A stretch of 60,000 nt of DNA. Origin: Acanthaster planci. Lineage: Eukaryota > Echinodermata > Asteroidea > Valvatida > Acanthasteridae. The DNA lies in NCBI RefSeq assembly GCF_001949145.1, contig NW_019091362.1, forward strand, positions 3,336,430 through 3,396,429, read 5' to 3'. The translations under genes and the position numbers were made by a program. Positions 27,601 to 34,076 of the stretch are shown here, in pieces. The notes below the pieces were generated by a model, which was given only the letters and a program-made list of their open reading frames with translations, ran no database searches and had not been told where the DNA came from. How positions within the stretch are numbered: the stretch's first letter is position 1; every line of letters begins with the position of its first letter.

Positions 27601-30600
27601 GGACTGAGCTCAATGGATGAGGCTTAATAGGTGCACTGTGAGTCTCTCATTTAACCCTCCTTTAGTTTTACAGCACAAATATGCACAAGTGCCCAAGGTC
27701 ACTCTCTTGCATGTTGGTGCAGTGCACAACACAACACAGTTGTGCTTCTTTGAGGTGTTTACCAAGTGACCCAAAGAGTGACTTCAGCATAGGAGGGTTA
27801 AGGGGCAAATTTATGACAAATAGTTTTGAAGTTTGGGACAAGTTGCTCTCAGGTCAACAAATGCATGCCATCTTTAAAACAGGATGCTTTAACTTTGCGC
27901 CATTTTTGTGTTAGATTTTAGCCCATGCTTCAAACCATAAACTCAGTGTTTCTGTGCCAGACCCTCATAACTTTACAGTTCAAGCACAAAACACATGCAC
28001 AATGCATTAGTATAGTATCAAATTTTAGCAGGTTCAGCATTTGGAATCAACATGGCAAAGAAATTTGGCTGTTATGAAGAAATTTTCAAAGAAAATGAAA
28101 GAGGAAGACTTGTTCAAGACAATTCAAAAGGGGTACAAATAATGGGCAGTTGGGCCGACATACGTACCATCGGCATTTTTACCCCCGTTGATGACTACCT
28201 GCCCCTTCTCATCCAAGATCCTGTTGTTCAGGTCTGTCTTCTGCACCAGGTAGAGCTGGGTCTCCCTGTCATAGTCCAGCATGCCCACATCAAACCACTC
28301 GTACTCCAGGCTTGGGTCCTTGGGATCCACTGCCAGCAAAAGTACAAAGACAAGGTTTCTGGATTAAAACAAGAAAAGGAACTATGAGCATTGATTCTAC
28401 ACTTTGTCAGGTTGATACAAGCTCTGACAATCCTTTCACTCAGTAGGCATAAATAGTGTCCCATGTACACTGACTATCTTTTTTTTGTGCAGAGTTTCCT
28501 ACAAATGTCCCTTTGAGCACCGTACTTGTTATCTATAATCCATACCACTGATCTCTGTGGTGGATAACCTCAGACACTCAATTACTTTTGTGGATTCTAT
28601 TTAAGCAGTATTTTACAGACAATTCCAAGTTTGCCACTGCCGTTATATTGTTTAGCTAATGCTGGGACACCCCTTGTACTGCCTGTCACTACAGGCTGGA
28701 ATACAGGGTGTAAGTGCATTTTGTAAAGTTCTAGACATGTGACTGGACTGTATGGATTAACCTCTTCGAAAGTTCAGCAGGGGCAGGGTTGTAGTGGACC
28801 CGTCTCAAGACCAGACATAAGACCACTTGTAAGGAATGCCCAAGACCATTCTCCTGGCCGGGAACAATGCATGGATAAATGTACAAGGCGTGTGTCGGAT
28901 GTAGTCCACTGGACTTGCTTGTGACTTGAATTGAGACGTGACGTCTTGGTGGTATGATTGTCTTGTAATGGTCTTGTGGGATCTCTGATACAACATGACC
29001 ATTCCAGTAAATGGCAAGGCCACCCTGCTTACAGCAATCTTGGATAAGTCTTCAGGTCCATTCTTCTGTAAAAGTCTACAAACTTACATTTCTCAGGAGA
29101 ATCCCAAGCAGGAAGGAGAGCCCGGCCAGGCACCGGAAGGCGGTGGCTGTTCACCACCCCCATCTCCAACCACTCCCCGGGCGTCCGGCAATCAAACTCT
29201 GTGTCGGTGAAAATGTCCAGCGGCAGGAACGTCGGGAAGGGTGCTGGGTCCTCGTCCCCGTCCACCCCGTTCAGCTGAACTGAGAGCTTCTTCTCTGTGA
29301 TTTGCTTGGGCATGAGGGCCTCGGTCTGCACCCCCTCGGCCGCCAGCAGGTCCTCCAGCATCTGGCTCTGATAGTGGCGCTTGCGCCGCTCGATCTCGAT
29401 CTTGCGTGGGCACTGGCCAGGGGCCACAAAGAACGGCAGCTGCACCTTGGGAAGGAAAGACTTCTCAGGGAAATCCTGTTGCAAACAAGAAGGACAAAGC
29501 TCAGGTAATTCAGACTTCTTAAGTTTTACCATGAAGAACATTTATTAGAACAACCTCAAACTTTAGTAAAGTAGCGGCTTATAAAAGTGAAATAAGTTTC
29601 TTTCAATAAGAACAATAAAAAGCCAAGAGTGAGAAGAATAATAAATTTGTTCTCAAAAAAGAGAGAGCAAATTACGCAAATCTGTGAAAAAAAAATCTTA
29701 TTTGGCACAAAAGGAGAAGGAATGATTTCAAAGCTTTTCAAAGTACAGGAGCATCTGATGCTTAACACTAAGGTGTAAAACAGTGCATCTTTTGCTCAAT
29801 TTTCTTAACATACCACTAAAAAGTTGCCAGAACAAAACAAATGAAGCCACATTTAAAGGTACATGTAATCACTTTCGTACCGATTTTGTCAATATCTCGC
29901 TTGTGGGTCCGTAGACCTGCTTGCTCAGTTCGGCCTTGGCCTGCTCTGGTCCTTTGGGACCCTTGAAGGAAGTCACCATGGGTGTGTGCTTTTCCTTGGC
30001 TATGTTCCATAATGTGTCCTGTTGAGTCTCTGCACCACTCAATACATTCTGGGAACAGGAGAGTGATTAATCAATAAGCTACATGTATGGGGCTTCACTG
30101 AACAATCACTTTAAATACTATGCTGTGACTATAAAGTTACTATAAATTTGGGACCTAATGTCTGTTTGGTATTTCTGTCACATCTACCGTGATTTTGTAA
30201 GGTAAGAACACCCTCTTAACACGTTGACTTGATCTGATTTTGCGACTAAGAGCATACTCGTACAAAATGAAAGGCTATGGTTATGTGAATTGAATACAGT
30301 GGCATCACCGAAGAATACAGCAAGTACCCTGCTGGCAGTGTGGAGGGTGTACATCTATGACATGCTCATGTTCAAACAAACTCCTGAAAGGTACATGTAC
30401 CTATTAAATTTCTGGGCATGCATTCCAACGCTAGGCAAATGGAAACGCCCCTTTGAAATTCTGTACAGCAGTCAATGTCCTAATTTTTACTAGTGCTTAT
30501 CAAAAATGTGCATTAATTTACAAACAAATAGAAATAGAAGTCATTTTCAGTGATGTATCCATGTCAAACAGGGACAAAAGAGTGCAACACTTCTGGACCA

Positions 30601-30978
30601 CAAATTTCTAGAACGACCCATATAAATTGTAATTAAAGTTTTCACAAAATTTGTATTACTACAAATATATAAATACTTTTTAAGAAACCTCAACGGTGCA
30701 ACTTCAAGACTTTTTCATGGCCGAGGTTTCTCTACATAATTTTATTCTAGATGGGTTAAATGACAAAAAGCAGGGTATTTTGGAATACAGAAAAACTCAG
30801 CAACACATACCCCAAGCCTGTGCTCTGCATCACCACTAAGAATGTCTGAATAGTAACCTCTCTGCTTGATTTCTGGATAGTACGGCCGGCCGTTCCTCCT
30901 CGTAGGAGGCAGCTGCGTACGATTAGCCGAAAACGGCCTTCCTCCATCCCGGCTACTCAGGGAATTCCTGGAACTCAT
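500..30978 (-). CDS. DNAH1: DNAH1-type axonemal inner-arm dynein heavy chain, 5' part (exons 1-38, gene continues past left edge)
   Basis: Dynein heavy chains are the ATP-driven motors of the axoneme; DNAH1 belongs to the inner arms of motile cilia and sperm flagella. The 38 exons seen here total 6,850 coding bases (about 2,284 residues), versus roughly 4,270 in the vertebrate protein, so slightly over half the gene is present. Every splice junction is GT-AG and the phases chain without a break. Domains in order: N-terminal tail (about 1-850), linker/DHC_N2 (about 860-1420), AAA1 with Walker A GPAGTGKT (about 1532) and Walker B CFDEFN (about 1582), AAA2 with GPAGSGKT (about 1813), AAA3 with GDTGTGKT (about 2182) and FFIDDLNMP (about 2246). 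The N-terminal [10 protein letters not shown] motif, [15 protein letters not shown] and near-identity in AAA1 single out DNAH1 among the axonemal paralogues (remembered family sequence, not a search). No frameshift or stop was found. Confidence 0.96.
790..1024. repeat. Inverted-repeat (MITE-like) element in DNAH1 intron 37
   Basis: About 235 bp with imperfect terminal inverted repeats of about 40 bp. Both ends begin CATATGGGGC and share GCGGACATCCGGGA. The interior is rich in alternating CG/TA steps. No clear target-site duplication and no coding capacity were seen. Confidence 0.65.
1545..1705 (-). CDS. DNAH1: DNAH1 exon 37 (AAA3 Walker A)
   Basis: Residues about 2178-2231. It carries the AAA3 P-loop GDTGTGKT followed by LTISDKLLK and the conserved [13 protein letters not shown]. 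It enters in phase 0 and leaves in phase 2 at AG|GTAGCG. The third P-loop residue is aspartate-threonine where vertebrate DNAH1 has proline-threonine. Confidence 0.95.
2357..2497 (-). CDS. DNAH1: DNAH1 exon 36
   Basis: Forty-seven codons, phase 0 on both sides. It encodes the segment before the AAA3 P-loop, with [12 protein letters not shown] and [12 protein letters not shown], matching the conserved IIVPT-DTV motif of dyneins. Confidence 0.94.
2498..4063 (-). other. DNAH1: DNAH1 intron 35, no element recognised
   Basis: About 1.57 kb, AT-rich. I saw no further dynein exon (exons 35 and 36 join in frame, phase 0), no tandem repeat and no inverted-repeat element. Confidence 0.6.
4064..4183 (-). 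CDS. DNAH1: DNAH1 exon 35 (acidic linker before AAA3)
   Basis: Forty codons, phase 0 on both sides. It holds [12 protein letters not shown] followed by the acidic run DDEEEEE, like the acidic insert seen at this place in vertebrate DNAH1. This segment precedes the AAA3 core. Confidence 0.92.
4312..4470 (-). CDS. DNAH1: DNAH1 exon 34
   Basis: Fifty-three codons, phase 0 on both sides. It contains [18 protein letters not shown], a strongly conserved helix-rich segment between AAA2 and AAA3. Confidence 0.94.
4471..6116 (-). other. DNAH1: DNAH1 intron 33, no element recognised
   Basis: About 1.65 kb of AT-rich intron. Exons 33 and 34 join in phase 0 with conserved sequence on both sides, so no exon seems to be missing. 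No repeat was recognised. Confidence 0.6.
6117..6236 (-). CDS. DNAH1: DNAH1 exon 33
   Basis: Forty codons, phase 0 on both sides. It encodes [16 protein letters not shown] and [13 protein letters not shown], the AAA2-AAA3 connecting helices. Confidence 0.93.
6718..6729. promoter_or_regulatory. RFX X-box-like palindrome in DNAH1 intron 32
   Basis: TTGCCAGGCAAC is a near-palindrome of the RFX half-site GTTGCC. RFX factors control ciliary genes. Such a short site also occurs by chance and lies deep in an intron, so the assignment is weak. Confidence 0.2.
7066..7260 (-). CDS. DNAH1: DNAH1 exon 32 (end of AAA2)
   Basis: Sixty-five codons, phase 0 on both sides. It contains [20 protein letters not shown], the near-invariant AAA2 sensor region of dyneins. 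Confidence 0.96.
7653..7830 (-). CDS. DNAH1: DNAH1 exon 31 (AAA2 Walker B region)
   Basis: Residues about 1873-1932. It carries [20 protein letters not shown] (the AAA2 Walker B-like WIENMN) and [19 protein letters not shown]. It enters in phase 2 (TG|G, Trp) and ends in phase 0. Confidence 0.96.
8137..8291 (-). CDS. DNAH1: DNAH1 exon 30 (AAA2)
   Basis: Residues about 1822-1873, with [17 protein letters not shown], a hallmark dynein AAA2 motif. It enters in phase 0 and leaves in phase 2 at GAA TG|GTGAAT. Confidence 0.95.
8545..8745. mobile_element. hAT-like MITE (reference copy of the GTGTTGTAG family)
   Basis: A 201-bp non-coding element in DNAH1 intron 29. Its ends are TAGTGTTGTAG and CTACAACACTG in inverted orientation. 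It is flanked by a perfect 8-bp direct repeat AAAAAAGC (8537-8544 and 8746-8753). A CAGTG-type end with an 8-bp duplication is typical of hAT transposons. The arms hold many degenerate AAGACCA/TGGTCTT words. Related copies lie at 21757-21954 and 28784-28997. Confidence 0.7.
8916..9087 (-). CDS. DNAH1: DNAH1 exon 29 (AAA2 Walker A)
   Basis: Residues about 1764-1821. It contains [16 protein letters not shown] and the P-loop GPAGSGKT. It enters in phase 2 and ends in phase 0. Confidence 0.96.
9780..9886 (-). CDS. DNAH1: DNAH1 exon 28
   Basis: Thirty-five codons plus two bases. It encodes [20 protein letters not shown] and GIVSDLFP, the AAA1-AAA2 junction. It ends in phase 2 at ATC AA|GTAAGA. 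Confidence 0.95.
10811..10838. repeat. CT-rich simple repeat beside exon 27 donor
   Basis: An imperfect (CT)n tract a few bases beyond the exon 27 splice donor, purine-rich on the dynein sense strand. Confidence 0.7.
10844..11080 (-). CDS. DNAH1: DNAH1 exon 27 (end of AAA1)
   Basis: Seventy-nine codons, phase 0 on both sides. It contains [20 protein letters not shown] and [20 protein letters not shown], among the most conserved dynein segments. Confidence 0.97.
11649..11803. repeat. Short inverted-repeat element in DNAH1 intron 26
   Basis: About 155 bp bounded by 17-bp inverted repeats with one mismatch (AATACAGTACCGAAGTG at the left). The interior contains CGCGCG-rich words. No coding capacity or clear duplication was seen. 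Confidence 0.45.
11838..11951 (-). CDS. DNAH1: DNAH1 exon 26 (AAA1)
   Basis: Thirty-eight codons, phase 0 on both sides. It encodes [20 protein letters not shown], the AAA1 sensor-I region ([14 protein letters not shown] is diagnostic of dynein heavy chains). Confidence 0.97.
12074..12277 (-). CDS. DNAH1: DNAH1 exon 25 (AAA1 Walker B)
   Basis: Sixty-eight codons, phase 0 on both sides. It contains [16 protein letters not shown] and the Walker [17 protein letters not shown]. Confidence 0.97.
12278..13382 (-). other. DNAH1: DNAH1 intron 24, no element recognised
   Basis: About 1.1 kb. Apart from a short degenerate run of GAT-AGAT words near 12300-12380, I saw no repeat or exon. Confidence 0.55.
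13383..13587 (-). CDS. DNAH1: DNAH1 exon 24 (AAA1 Walker A)
   Basis: Residues about 1475-1543. It contains [20 protein letters not shown] and [17 protein letters not shown], the main hydrolytic P-loop. It enters in phase 2 and ends in phase 0. Confidence 0.97.
14064..14227 (-). CDS. DNAH1: DNAH1 exon 23
   Basis: Residues about 1421-1475, linker end. It contains [18 protein letters not shown] and [10 protein letters not shown]. It ends in phase 2 at CTC AG|GTAACT. Confidence 0.96.
14768..14905 (-). CDS. DNAH1: DNAH1 exon 22
   Basis: Forty-six codons, phase 0 on both sides. It contains [19 protein letters not shown], the linker C-terminal motif conserved in DNAH1. Confidence 0.95.
14977..15177. 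repeat. Foldback element with 41-bp near-perfect inverted repeats (DNAH1 intron 21)
   Basis: A 201-bp element. Its arms 14977-15017 and 15137-15177 are inverted copies with a single mismatch, beginning AATAAGCCTTTTGCGAG. The 119-bp spacer has no coding capacity. The near-identity of the arms suggests a young insertion or continuing gene conversion. Confidence 0.8.
15727..15906 (-). CDS. DNAH1: DNAH1 exon 21
   Basis: Sixty codons, phase 0 on both sides. It contains [11 protein letters not shown] and [13 protein letters not shown] from the linker. A long plus-strand frame opposite this exon is a shadow. Confidence 0.95.
16487..16714 (-). CDS. DNAH1: DNAH1 exon 20
   Basis: Seventy-six codons, phase 0 on both sides. 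It contains [31 protein letters not shown] and [10 protein letters not shown], the most conserved linker block. Confidence 0.97.
17064..17228 (-). CDS. DNAH1: DNAH1 exon 19
   Basis: Fifty-five codons, phase 0 on both sides. It contains [20 protein letters not shown] and [12 protein letters not shown], typical of the dynein linker (DHC_N2). Confidence 0.97.
17277..17300. repeat. (ATT)n microsatellite
   Basis: About eight ATT units in DNAH1 intron 18. Confidence 0.85.
17638..17850 (-). CDS. DNAH1: DNAH1 exon 18
   Basis: Seventy-one codons, phase 0 on both sides. It contains [19 protein letters not shown], a diagnostic linker motif. Confidence 0.97.
18433..18686 (-). CDS. DNAH1: DNAH1 exon 17
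   Basis: Residues about 1028-1112, with [20 protein letters not shown] and [20 protein letters not shown]. It enters in phase 1 and ends in phase 0. Confidence 0.97.
18902..19100 (-). CDS. DNAH1: DNAH1 exon 16
   Basis: Residues about 962-1028. It contains [19 protein letters not shown] and [13 protein letters not shown]. It enters in phase 0 and leaves in phase 1 at CCA G|GTGAGA. Confidence 0.96.
19612..19767 (-). CDS. DNAH1: DNAH1 exon 15
   Basis: Fifty-two codons, phase 0 on both sides. It encodes [20 protein letters not shown] and [17 protein letters not shown], a coiled tail-linker segment. Confidence 0.96.
20020..20215. repeat. Degenerate GGCTTGTGATT tandem words in DNAH1 intron 14
   Basis: About 200 bp built from roughly 10-20-bp variants of GGCTTGTGATT. 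The same words recur in the hAT-like MITE copies elsewhere in this gene, so it may be an expanded fragment of that family. Confidence 0.55.
20534..20675 (-). CDS. DNAH1: DNAH1 exon 14
   Basis: Residues about 862-909. It contains [13 protein letters not shown], then [18 protein letters not shown]. It enters in phase 2 and ends in phase 0. Its acceptor lies five bases from a 50-bp tandem array. Confidence 0.95.
20681..20930. repeat. Minisatellite, five 50-bp units, abutting exon 14 acceptor
   Basis: Units start at 20681, 20731, 20781, 20831 and 20881 and differ by only a few bases. Each includes TTGGGATTGAAAAGAGGC and GATATATATACA. On the dynein sense strand the repeat forms the pyrimidine-rich tract ahead of the exon 14 acceptor. 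The unit has no stop in the three minus frames, so long cysteine-rich frames there are artefacts of the repeat. Confidence 0.95.
21210..21412 (-). CDS. DNAH1: DNAH1 exon 13
   Basis: Residues about 795-862. It contains [20 protein letters not shown] and [12 protein letters not shown]. It enters in phase 0 and leaves in phase 2 at CTC AA|GTAAGT. Confidence 0.96.
21757..21954. mobile_element. hAT-like MITE, diverged copy
   Basis: About 198 bp in DNAH1 intron 12 with ends CATTGTAG and GACAACACTG, resembling the copy at 8545. Flanks CTGAGAAC and TCAAGAAC match at 6 of 8 positions and could be a decayed duplication. The interior holds GACTTGTGAT words. Confidence 0.45.
21967..22192 (-). CDS. DNAH1: DNAH1 exon 12
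   Basis: Residues about 719-794. It contains [20 protein letters not shown] and a basic leucine-rich helix ending QKLRKQAED. It enters in phase 2 and ends in phase 0. Confidence 0.96.
22680..22873 (-). CDS. DNAH1: DNAH1 exon 11
   Basis: Residues about 655-719. It contains [20 protein letters not shown] and [16 protein letters not shown]. It ends in phase 2 at ATC AA|GTAAGC. Confidence 0.95.
23572..23722 (-). CDS. DNAH1: DNAH1 exon 10
   Basis: Residues about 604-654. It contains [16 protein letters not shown] and [16 protein letters not shown]. It enters in phase 2 and ends in phase 0. Confidence 0.94.
24276..24406 (-). CDS. DNAH1: DNAH1 exon 9
   Basis: Residues about 561-604. It contains [19 protein letters not shown]. 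It ends in phase 2 at TAC AG|GTCAGT. Confidence 0.93.
24881..25048 (-). CDS. DNAH1: DNAH1 exon 8
   Basis: Fifty-six codons, phase 0 on both sides. It contains [20 protein letters not shown] and [20 protein letters not shown]. Confidence 0.95.
25698..25912 (-). CDS. DNAH1: DNAH1 exon 7
   Basis: Residues about 433-504. It contains [19 protein letters not shown] and [14 protein letters not shown]. It enters in phase 1 and ends in phase 0. Confidence 0.95.
26140..26297 (-). CDS. DNAH1: DNAH1 exon 6
   Basis: Residues about 380-432. It contains [19 protein letters not shown] and [13 protein letters not shown]. It enters in phase 2 and ends in phase 1. It fits the vertebrate DNAH1 order exactly. 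Confidence 0.93.
26790..27042 (-). CDS. DNAH1: DNAH1 exon 5
   Basis: Residues about 296-380. It contains [20 protein letters not shown] and [12 protein letters not shown]. It enters in phase 1 and leaves in phase 2 at AAG AG|GTCAGG. Confidence 0.95.
27043..28167 (-). other. DNAH1: DNAH1 intron 4 with a partial MITE-like stretch
   Basis: About 1.1 kb. The part 27190-27370 repeats, in inverted orientation, sequence inside the hAT-like MITE at 8545-8745 (TCATAAGTAACAGGGTGAAC and GACTTGTG words) but lacks clear ends. Nothing else was recognised. Confidence 0.5.
28168..28329 (-). CDS. DNAH1: DNAH1 exon 4
   Basis: Residues about 242-295. It contains [20 protein letters not shown] and [13 protein letters not shown]. 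It enters and leaves in phase 1. Confidence 0.95.
28784..28997. mobile_element. hAT-like MITE, diverged copy
   Basis: About 214 bp in DNAH1 intron 3. Left end CAGGGTTGTAG and right end GATACAACATG are inverted. Inner arms share AAGACCA-type words with the copy at 8545. No intact 8-bp duplication was found. Confidence 0.5.
29088..29475 (-). CDS. DNAH1: DNAH1 exon 3
   Basis: The largest exon here, residues about 113-242. It contains [16 protein letters not shown] and [15 protein letters not shown], both specific to DNAH1 N-termini. It enters in phase 0 and leaves in phase 1. Confidence 0.96.
29881..30048 (-). CDS. DNAH1: DNAH1 exon 2
   Basis: Fifty-six codons, phase 0 on both sides, poorly conserved N-terminal region. 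It is open in frame, with a good acceptor and the donor GTACGA. It supplies the spacing expected between exons 1 and 3. Confidence 0.85.
30811..30978 (-). CDS. DNAH1: DNAH1 exon 1 (start codon)
   Basis: Fifty-six codons ending at GGG|GTATGT. The ATG at 30976-30978 is immediately preceded by an in-frame TAG, fixing the start. The serine/arginine-rich N-terminus leads to [12 protein letters not shown], the conserved DNAH1 N-terminal motif. Confidence 0.94.
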
Positions 30979-31029
30979 CTATCATTCAGAGAAACAACAA
31001 AAAGCCTCACTGAATTTTTAATTCAAATT

Positions 31030-31500
31030 TAAATCTCTCCTGACACTTATTTTTTAAGAAAGTTATATTTTATCTATTAGTCCTGAAAACTTTGAAATTT
31101 GAGTAGATTTCCCAGCTGTAGATTGTTGAGGGACTATTTGACTTTTTTTATATTGTCGTGGGTTCGCCGTCGAAACAGGCAAATGAAAGGGGCAATCACA
31201 CAGGTCTATACTGCACAACTGCTTTAATTCCTGGCACACATCCAAATGGACCTGCAATCTAGAGTCGTTATTTATACTAGTTGGGCTTGTTTTTATGAAG
31301 ACTAAAGAACAAAACATTCTATCACAACATTTACAGATAATTACATAAGAAGTAGTGAAACAGCATACAGTGTAATGAACACAATTTCTCACACTCCATC
31401 ACAAGAGGGCGCTAGCATGACCAAGCAAGCAAGTGCGTGCTGTTTACATGAGGTACATGAGTTTCCGGTAGTGGCGAAAGCACAGCGTAGACGCGCTGAT
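31030..31500 (-). promoter_or_regulatory. DNAH1: Probable DNAH1 upstream/promoter region
   Basis: Sequence directly upstream of the first coding exon. TGTTTAC at 31441-31447 (GTAAACA on the gene strand) fits a forkhead/FOXJ1 site, the master regulator of motile-cilia genes. AGAGGGCGC at 31404-31412 resembles the core of a CTCF-type site. No TATA box or transcription start can be placed. Confidence 0.3.
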
Positions 31501-31619
31501 AGTCGCCGTGCGCACTGTGAGGTAATACTGGAGATAATCAATAATCGCTAACTAATAATTGATAAACAGTACATGTCATGTAATTTCACAACACTATTTT
31601 GAAGTTATAAGTTTTTACT

Positions 31620-31712
31620 TATATATAACAGGTTTTGCCCTTACCCAACGTATATTAATAAGCACTGTATGCTTATATATACGTTGGGTAAGGGCAAAAT
31701 CTGTTATATATA
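31620..31712. repeat. Palindromic element with 36-bp arms
   Basis: Arms 31620-31655 and 31677-31712 are inverted copies with one mismatch (including TTGCCCTTACCCAACG). The loop is 21 bp. It could be a solo MITE or a hairpin remnant of a larger transposon. Confidence 0.8.
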
Positions 31713-32313
31713 ATTAACATCTCCCCAACGCAAAAATACATCTTGAAAAAAAGTTTTTACTTATTTATTTATTGCTGATTTCTTTTTGAACGGTAGTATT
31801 GTCAATATACTCTAACGTTCTGGTAGCATTTTCATGTACAGTCTCGTGTACAAGCAAGGGGTACAGTCGTTTTCAATTATTTAGTCAGACTGCAGCTACA
31901 AAAAAAATCAAATTCCAGTGACATGTGGTCAGTAGCCCGCCTTGTGTTGGAGATACTACACAATTATTTTCAAAATTTAAGCTCTTAATTTGGACTTACA
32001 GCCTTGTTTACAGGAACTACGAAAGTGACAACACTTTTCCTGGTTCTGGATCAGTTTAACCAGTTTTGGATCATGACAAAAAAACTCTTCACAAATAAAA
32101 GTAACCATGTGAGAAATCCATTTTTTCATCCAGAACCAGAGTAACAAGCTGATTTTCTAATAAAGAATTTCTTTAATTTGGAGAAAATTGTTTCATAAAT
32201 AAGAATTCCAATGAATAAAAATGTATAAGTTGTGTCAATTTGACTCGAACCAGTCTTCCGTGTCAACAGACATGCACCATAGTATACAGCTCCAATGTGC
32301 AGCTCATTTGTTG

Positions 32314-32591
32314 GTGTTGTTTTTGTTTTAATGGCACTTTCAGCATCTCAGGCTATTCGCGCCAATAATTGTATGTTTATTCATACACTTTATTAATCAG
32401 CATCACATTACGGAGTTAGGAAGAAGGTCCAGTTTTAGAGGCAGGAGGAAACCGGAGTACCCTGAGAAAACCTGTGAGAGCGAGTATGGACTGGAAACCA
32501 AATGCACTTAACGCCTGGGCTAAGCCGGGACTCAAACCCGGGCCTCATTGGTGCAAAGCAAGGAAAGAACCGCTACACGAACCCGCTCCCC
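32314..32591 (-). mobile_element. tRNA-derived SINE with 18-bp target-site duplication
   Basis: A 278-bp insertion flanked by perfect direct repeats TGTGCAGCTCATTTGTTG (32296-32313 and 32592-32609). Read on the minus strand, it starts with a tRNA-like head: A-box-like GTGTAGCGGTT and B-box-like GGGTTTGAGTCCC. It continues with a core containing GGTACTCCGGTTTCCTCC, a motif I remember as common in marine-invertebrate repeats, and ends in an A-rich tail. The intact duplication points to recent retrotransposition. Confidence 0.85.
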
Positions 32592-33152
32592 TGTGCAGCT
32601 CATTTGTTGAAGAGAGGTAAGGTTGTATAACTTGTAAGTAAAAGGACTGAATTTTACCAAAAATAGCTCAAAGGCTCGATGGTCCAAAAACCATTGTGAT
32701 TGCCTGTTAATGAGATATTATATGGTTCGAATAGCTTTTGGGGGGACGATTTAATTGAGAGAGTGCAGTTTTAGGCAGAATCAATCGGCACATTCAGAAT
32801 CCCATAGCATTTCAAAACAACAAAAATTCTAGGACTAGGAAGAGGCCTATGATGTCGTGGCACTGCCATTTGGAACACCAATAAGGCAGTACACCCTGTC
32901 GACCTAACTTGCTTGCTGTGAGAAATTCAATTGCTGAGCCAAACTGAACAAGGTCTAGGCCTGAATGCCGTGCCAAATTTTAAAATGTTGAATTGGCTAT
33001 TTCAGTTTGGCACGGCAGAAGCACAGCATGGAGCCTAGGCCTAACAAAGTGAGTCTCACTCTAGCTTAATTAGGCCTAGCACAATTTCCAATTTCAGTTT
33101 CTAACTAGCTGACATCCACGATGTTACTCGTTAGTCAAGCCTTATTGCTGAT

Positions 33153-33275
33153 GATACCGCATGAGTGATTTTGTACAATGGTAGAAAGGTATTTTGGAAA
33201 GGAAAAGTGGCCAATGTTCGCTCTTTTTCCTTCCAACAATGCCTTTCTACCATTGTGCAAAATCACTCGTGGTAT
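33153..33275. repeat. Inverted-repeat element with about 31-bp arms
   Basis: Arms 33163-33193 and 33238-33268 (including CAATGGTAGAAAGG) are inverted with about three mismatches, and weaker pairing extends outward. The spacer is purine/pyrimidine-biased. Non-coding. Confidence 0.7.
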
Positions 33276-33993
33276 TAGCAATACAACGCATGTCACATAA
33301 TTAGGCCTGGTAGTAGTAGCTTACTATTATGCCTACTGCAATTAGTACTACTGAGTTGTGCTATTCGTACCTTTCAAACTTGCATGACTTTTTCACCACT
33401 GTGTTGAAACAAGCAACTCGTAAATCAGTCTTTCGGTGTTGCTTTAGAGGATTTTCTACATTACTTCTTGATGTTTTAAAGGAAAAGGTTTTCGCAACCG
33501 CTTCAGACCATCACTCAGGTCAGTTTTCGTTGCAATTAATTACATGACGGTATACAGCCGGTACATACAGTACGTACGGGCAGCATACGCGTTGCTAAGT
33601 GAATACAACCTTAGCTCACTGGTACTCGGCTCGTAAAACCCGCGCTACATTGTACTTAAAAAAAACAGGCACCACTTAAGATAAAAACCAAAGATTGTAG
33701 CGGCGCACAGCTCGCTCGACTCATGTCAAGAGCAAAAGAGGGCGCTCGTAATTTCTTTGCTTTCGCTCGTTGCAGCGGATCCGGATATAAGCAAATCGTT
33801 GGAAATCGTTGCACCAATAAATAAATTTCCTTTAAAAAATCCACCCCTCTGCCACATAGATGACCGAATAAATCAGGCAAAGTGCACTATGTATGCTTGT
33901 CACTTGTTTCTATGGAAGGCACTGTTCGGGAACAACCAAAAGGACGTTTCATGGATAGTGCGCGCAGTGAGTCGCACTCAGTGCGTAGTGACG

Positions 33994-34076
33994 ATTTCAT
34001 TTTGGGAGTCTAACTTAGACTCCCAAAATGAAATAAAAATATCTCTTAGACTCTAAGAGATATTTTTATTTCATTT
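33994..34076. repeat. Two overlapping perfect hairpins sharing one arm
   Basis: Hairpin 1 pairs 33994-34013 with 34015-34034 (20 bp, 1-nt spacer). Hairpin 2 pairs 34026-34050 with 34052-34076 (25 bp, 1-nt spacer). They share AAATGAAAT at 34026-34034, so a single strand can form only one fully at a time. Confidence 0.9.
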
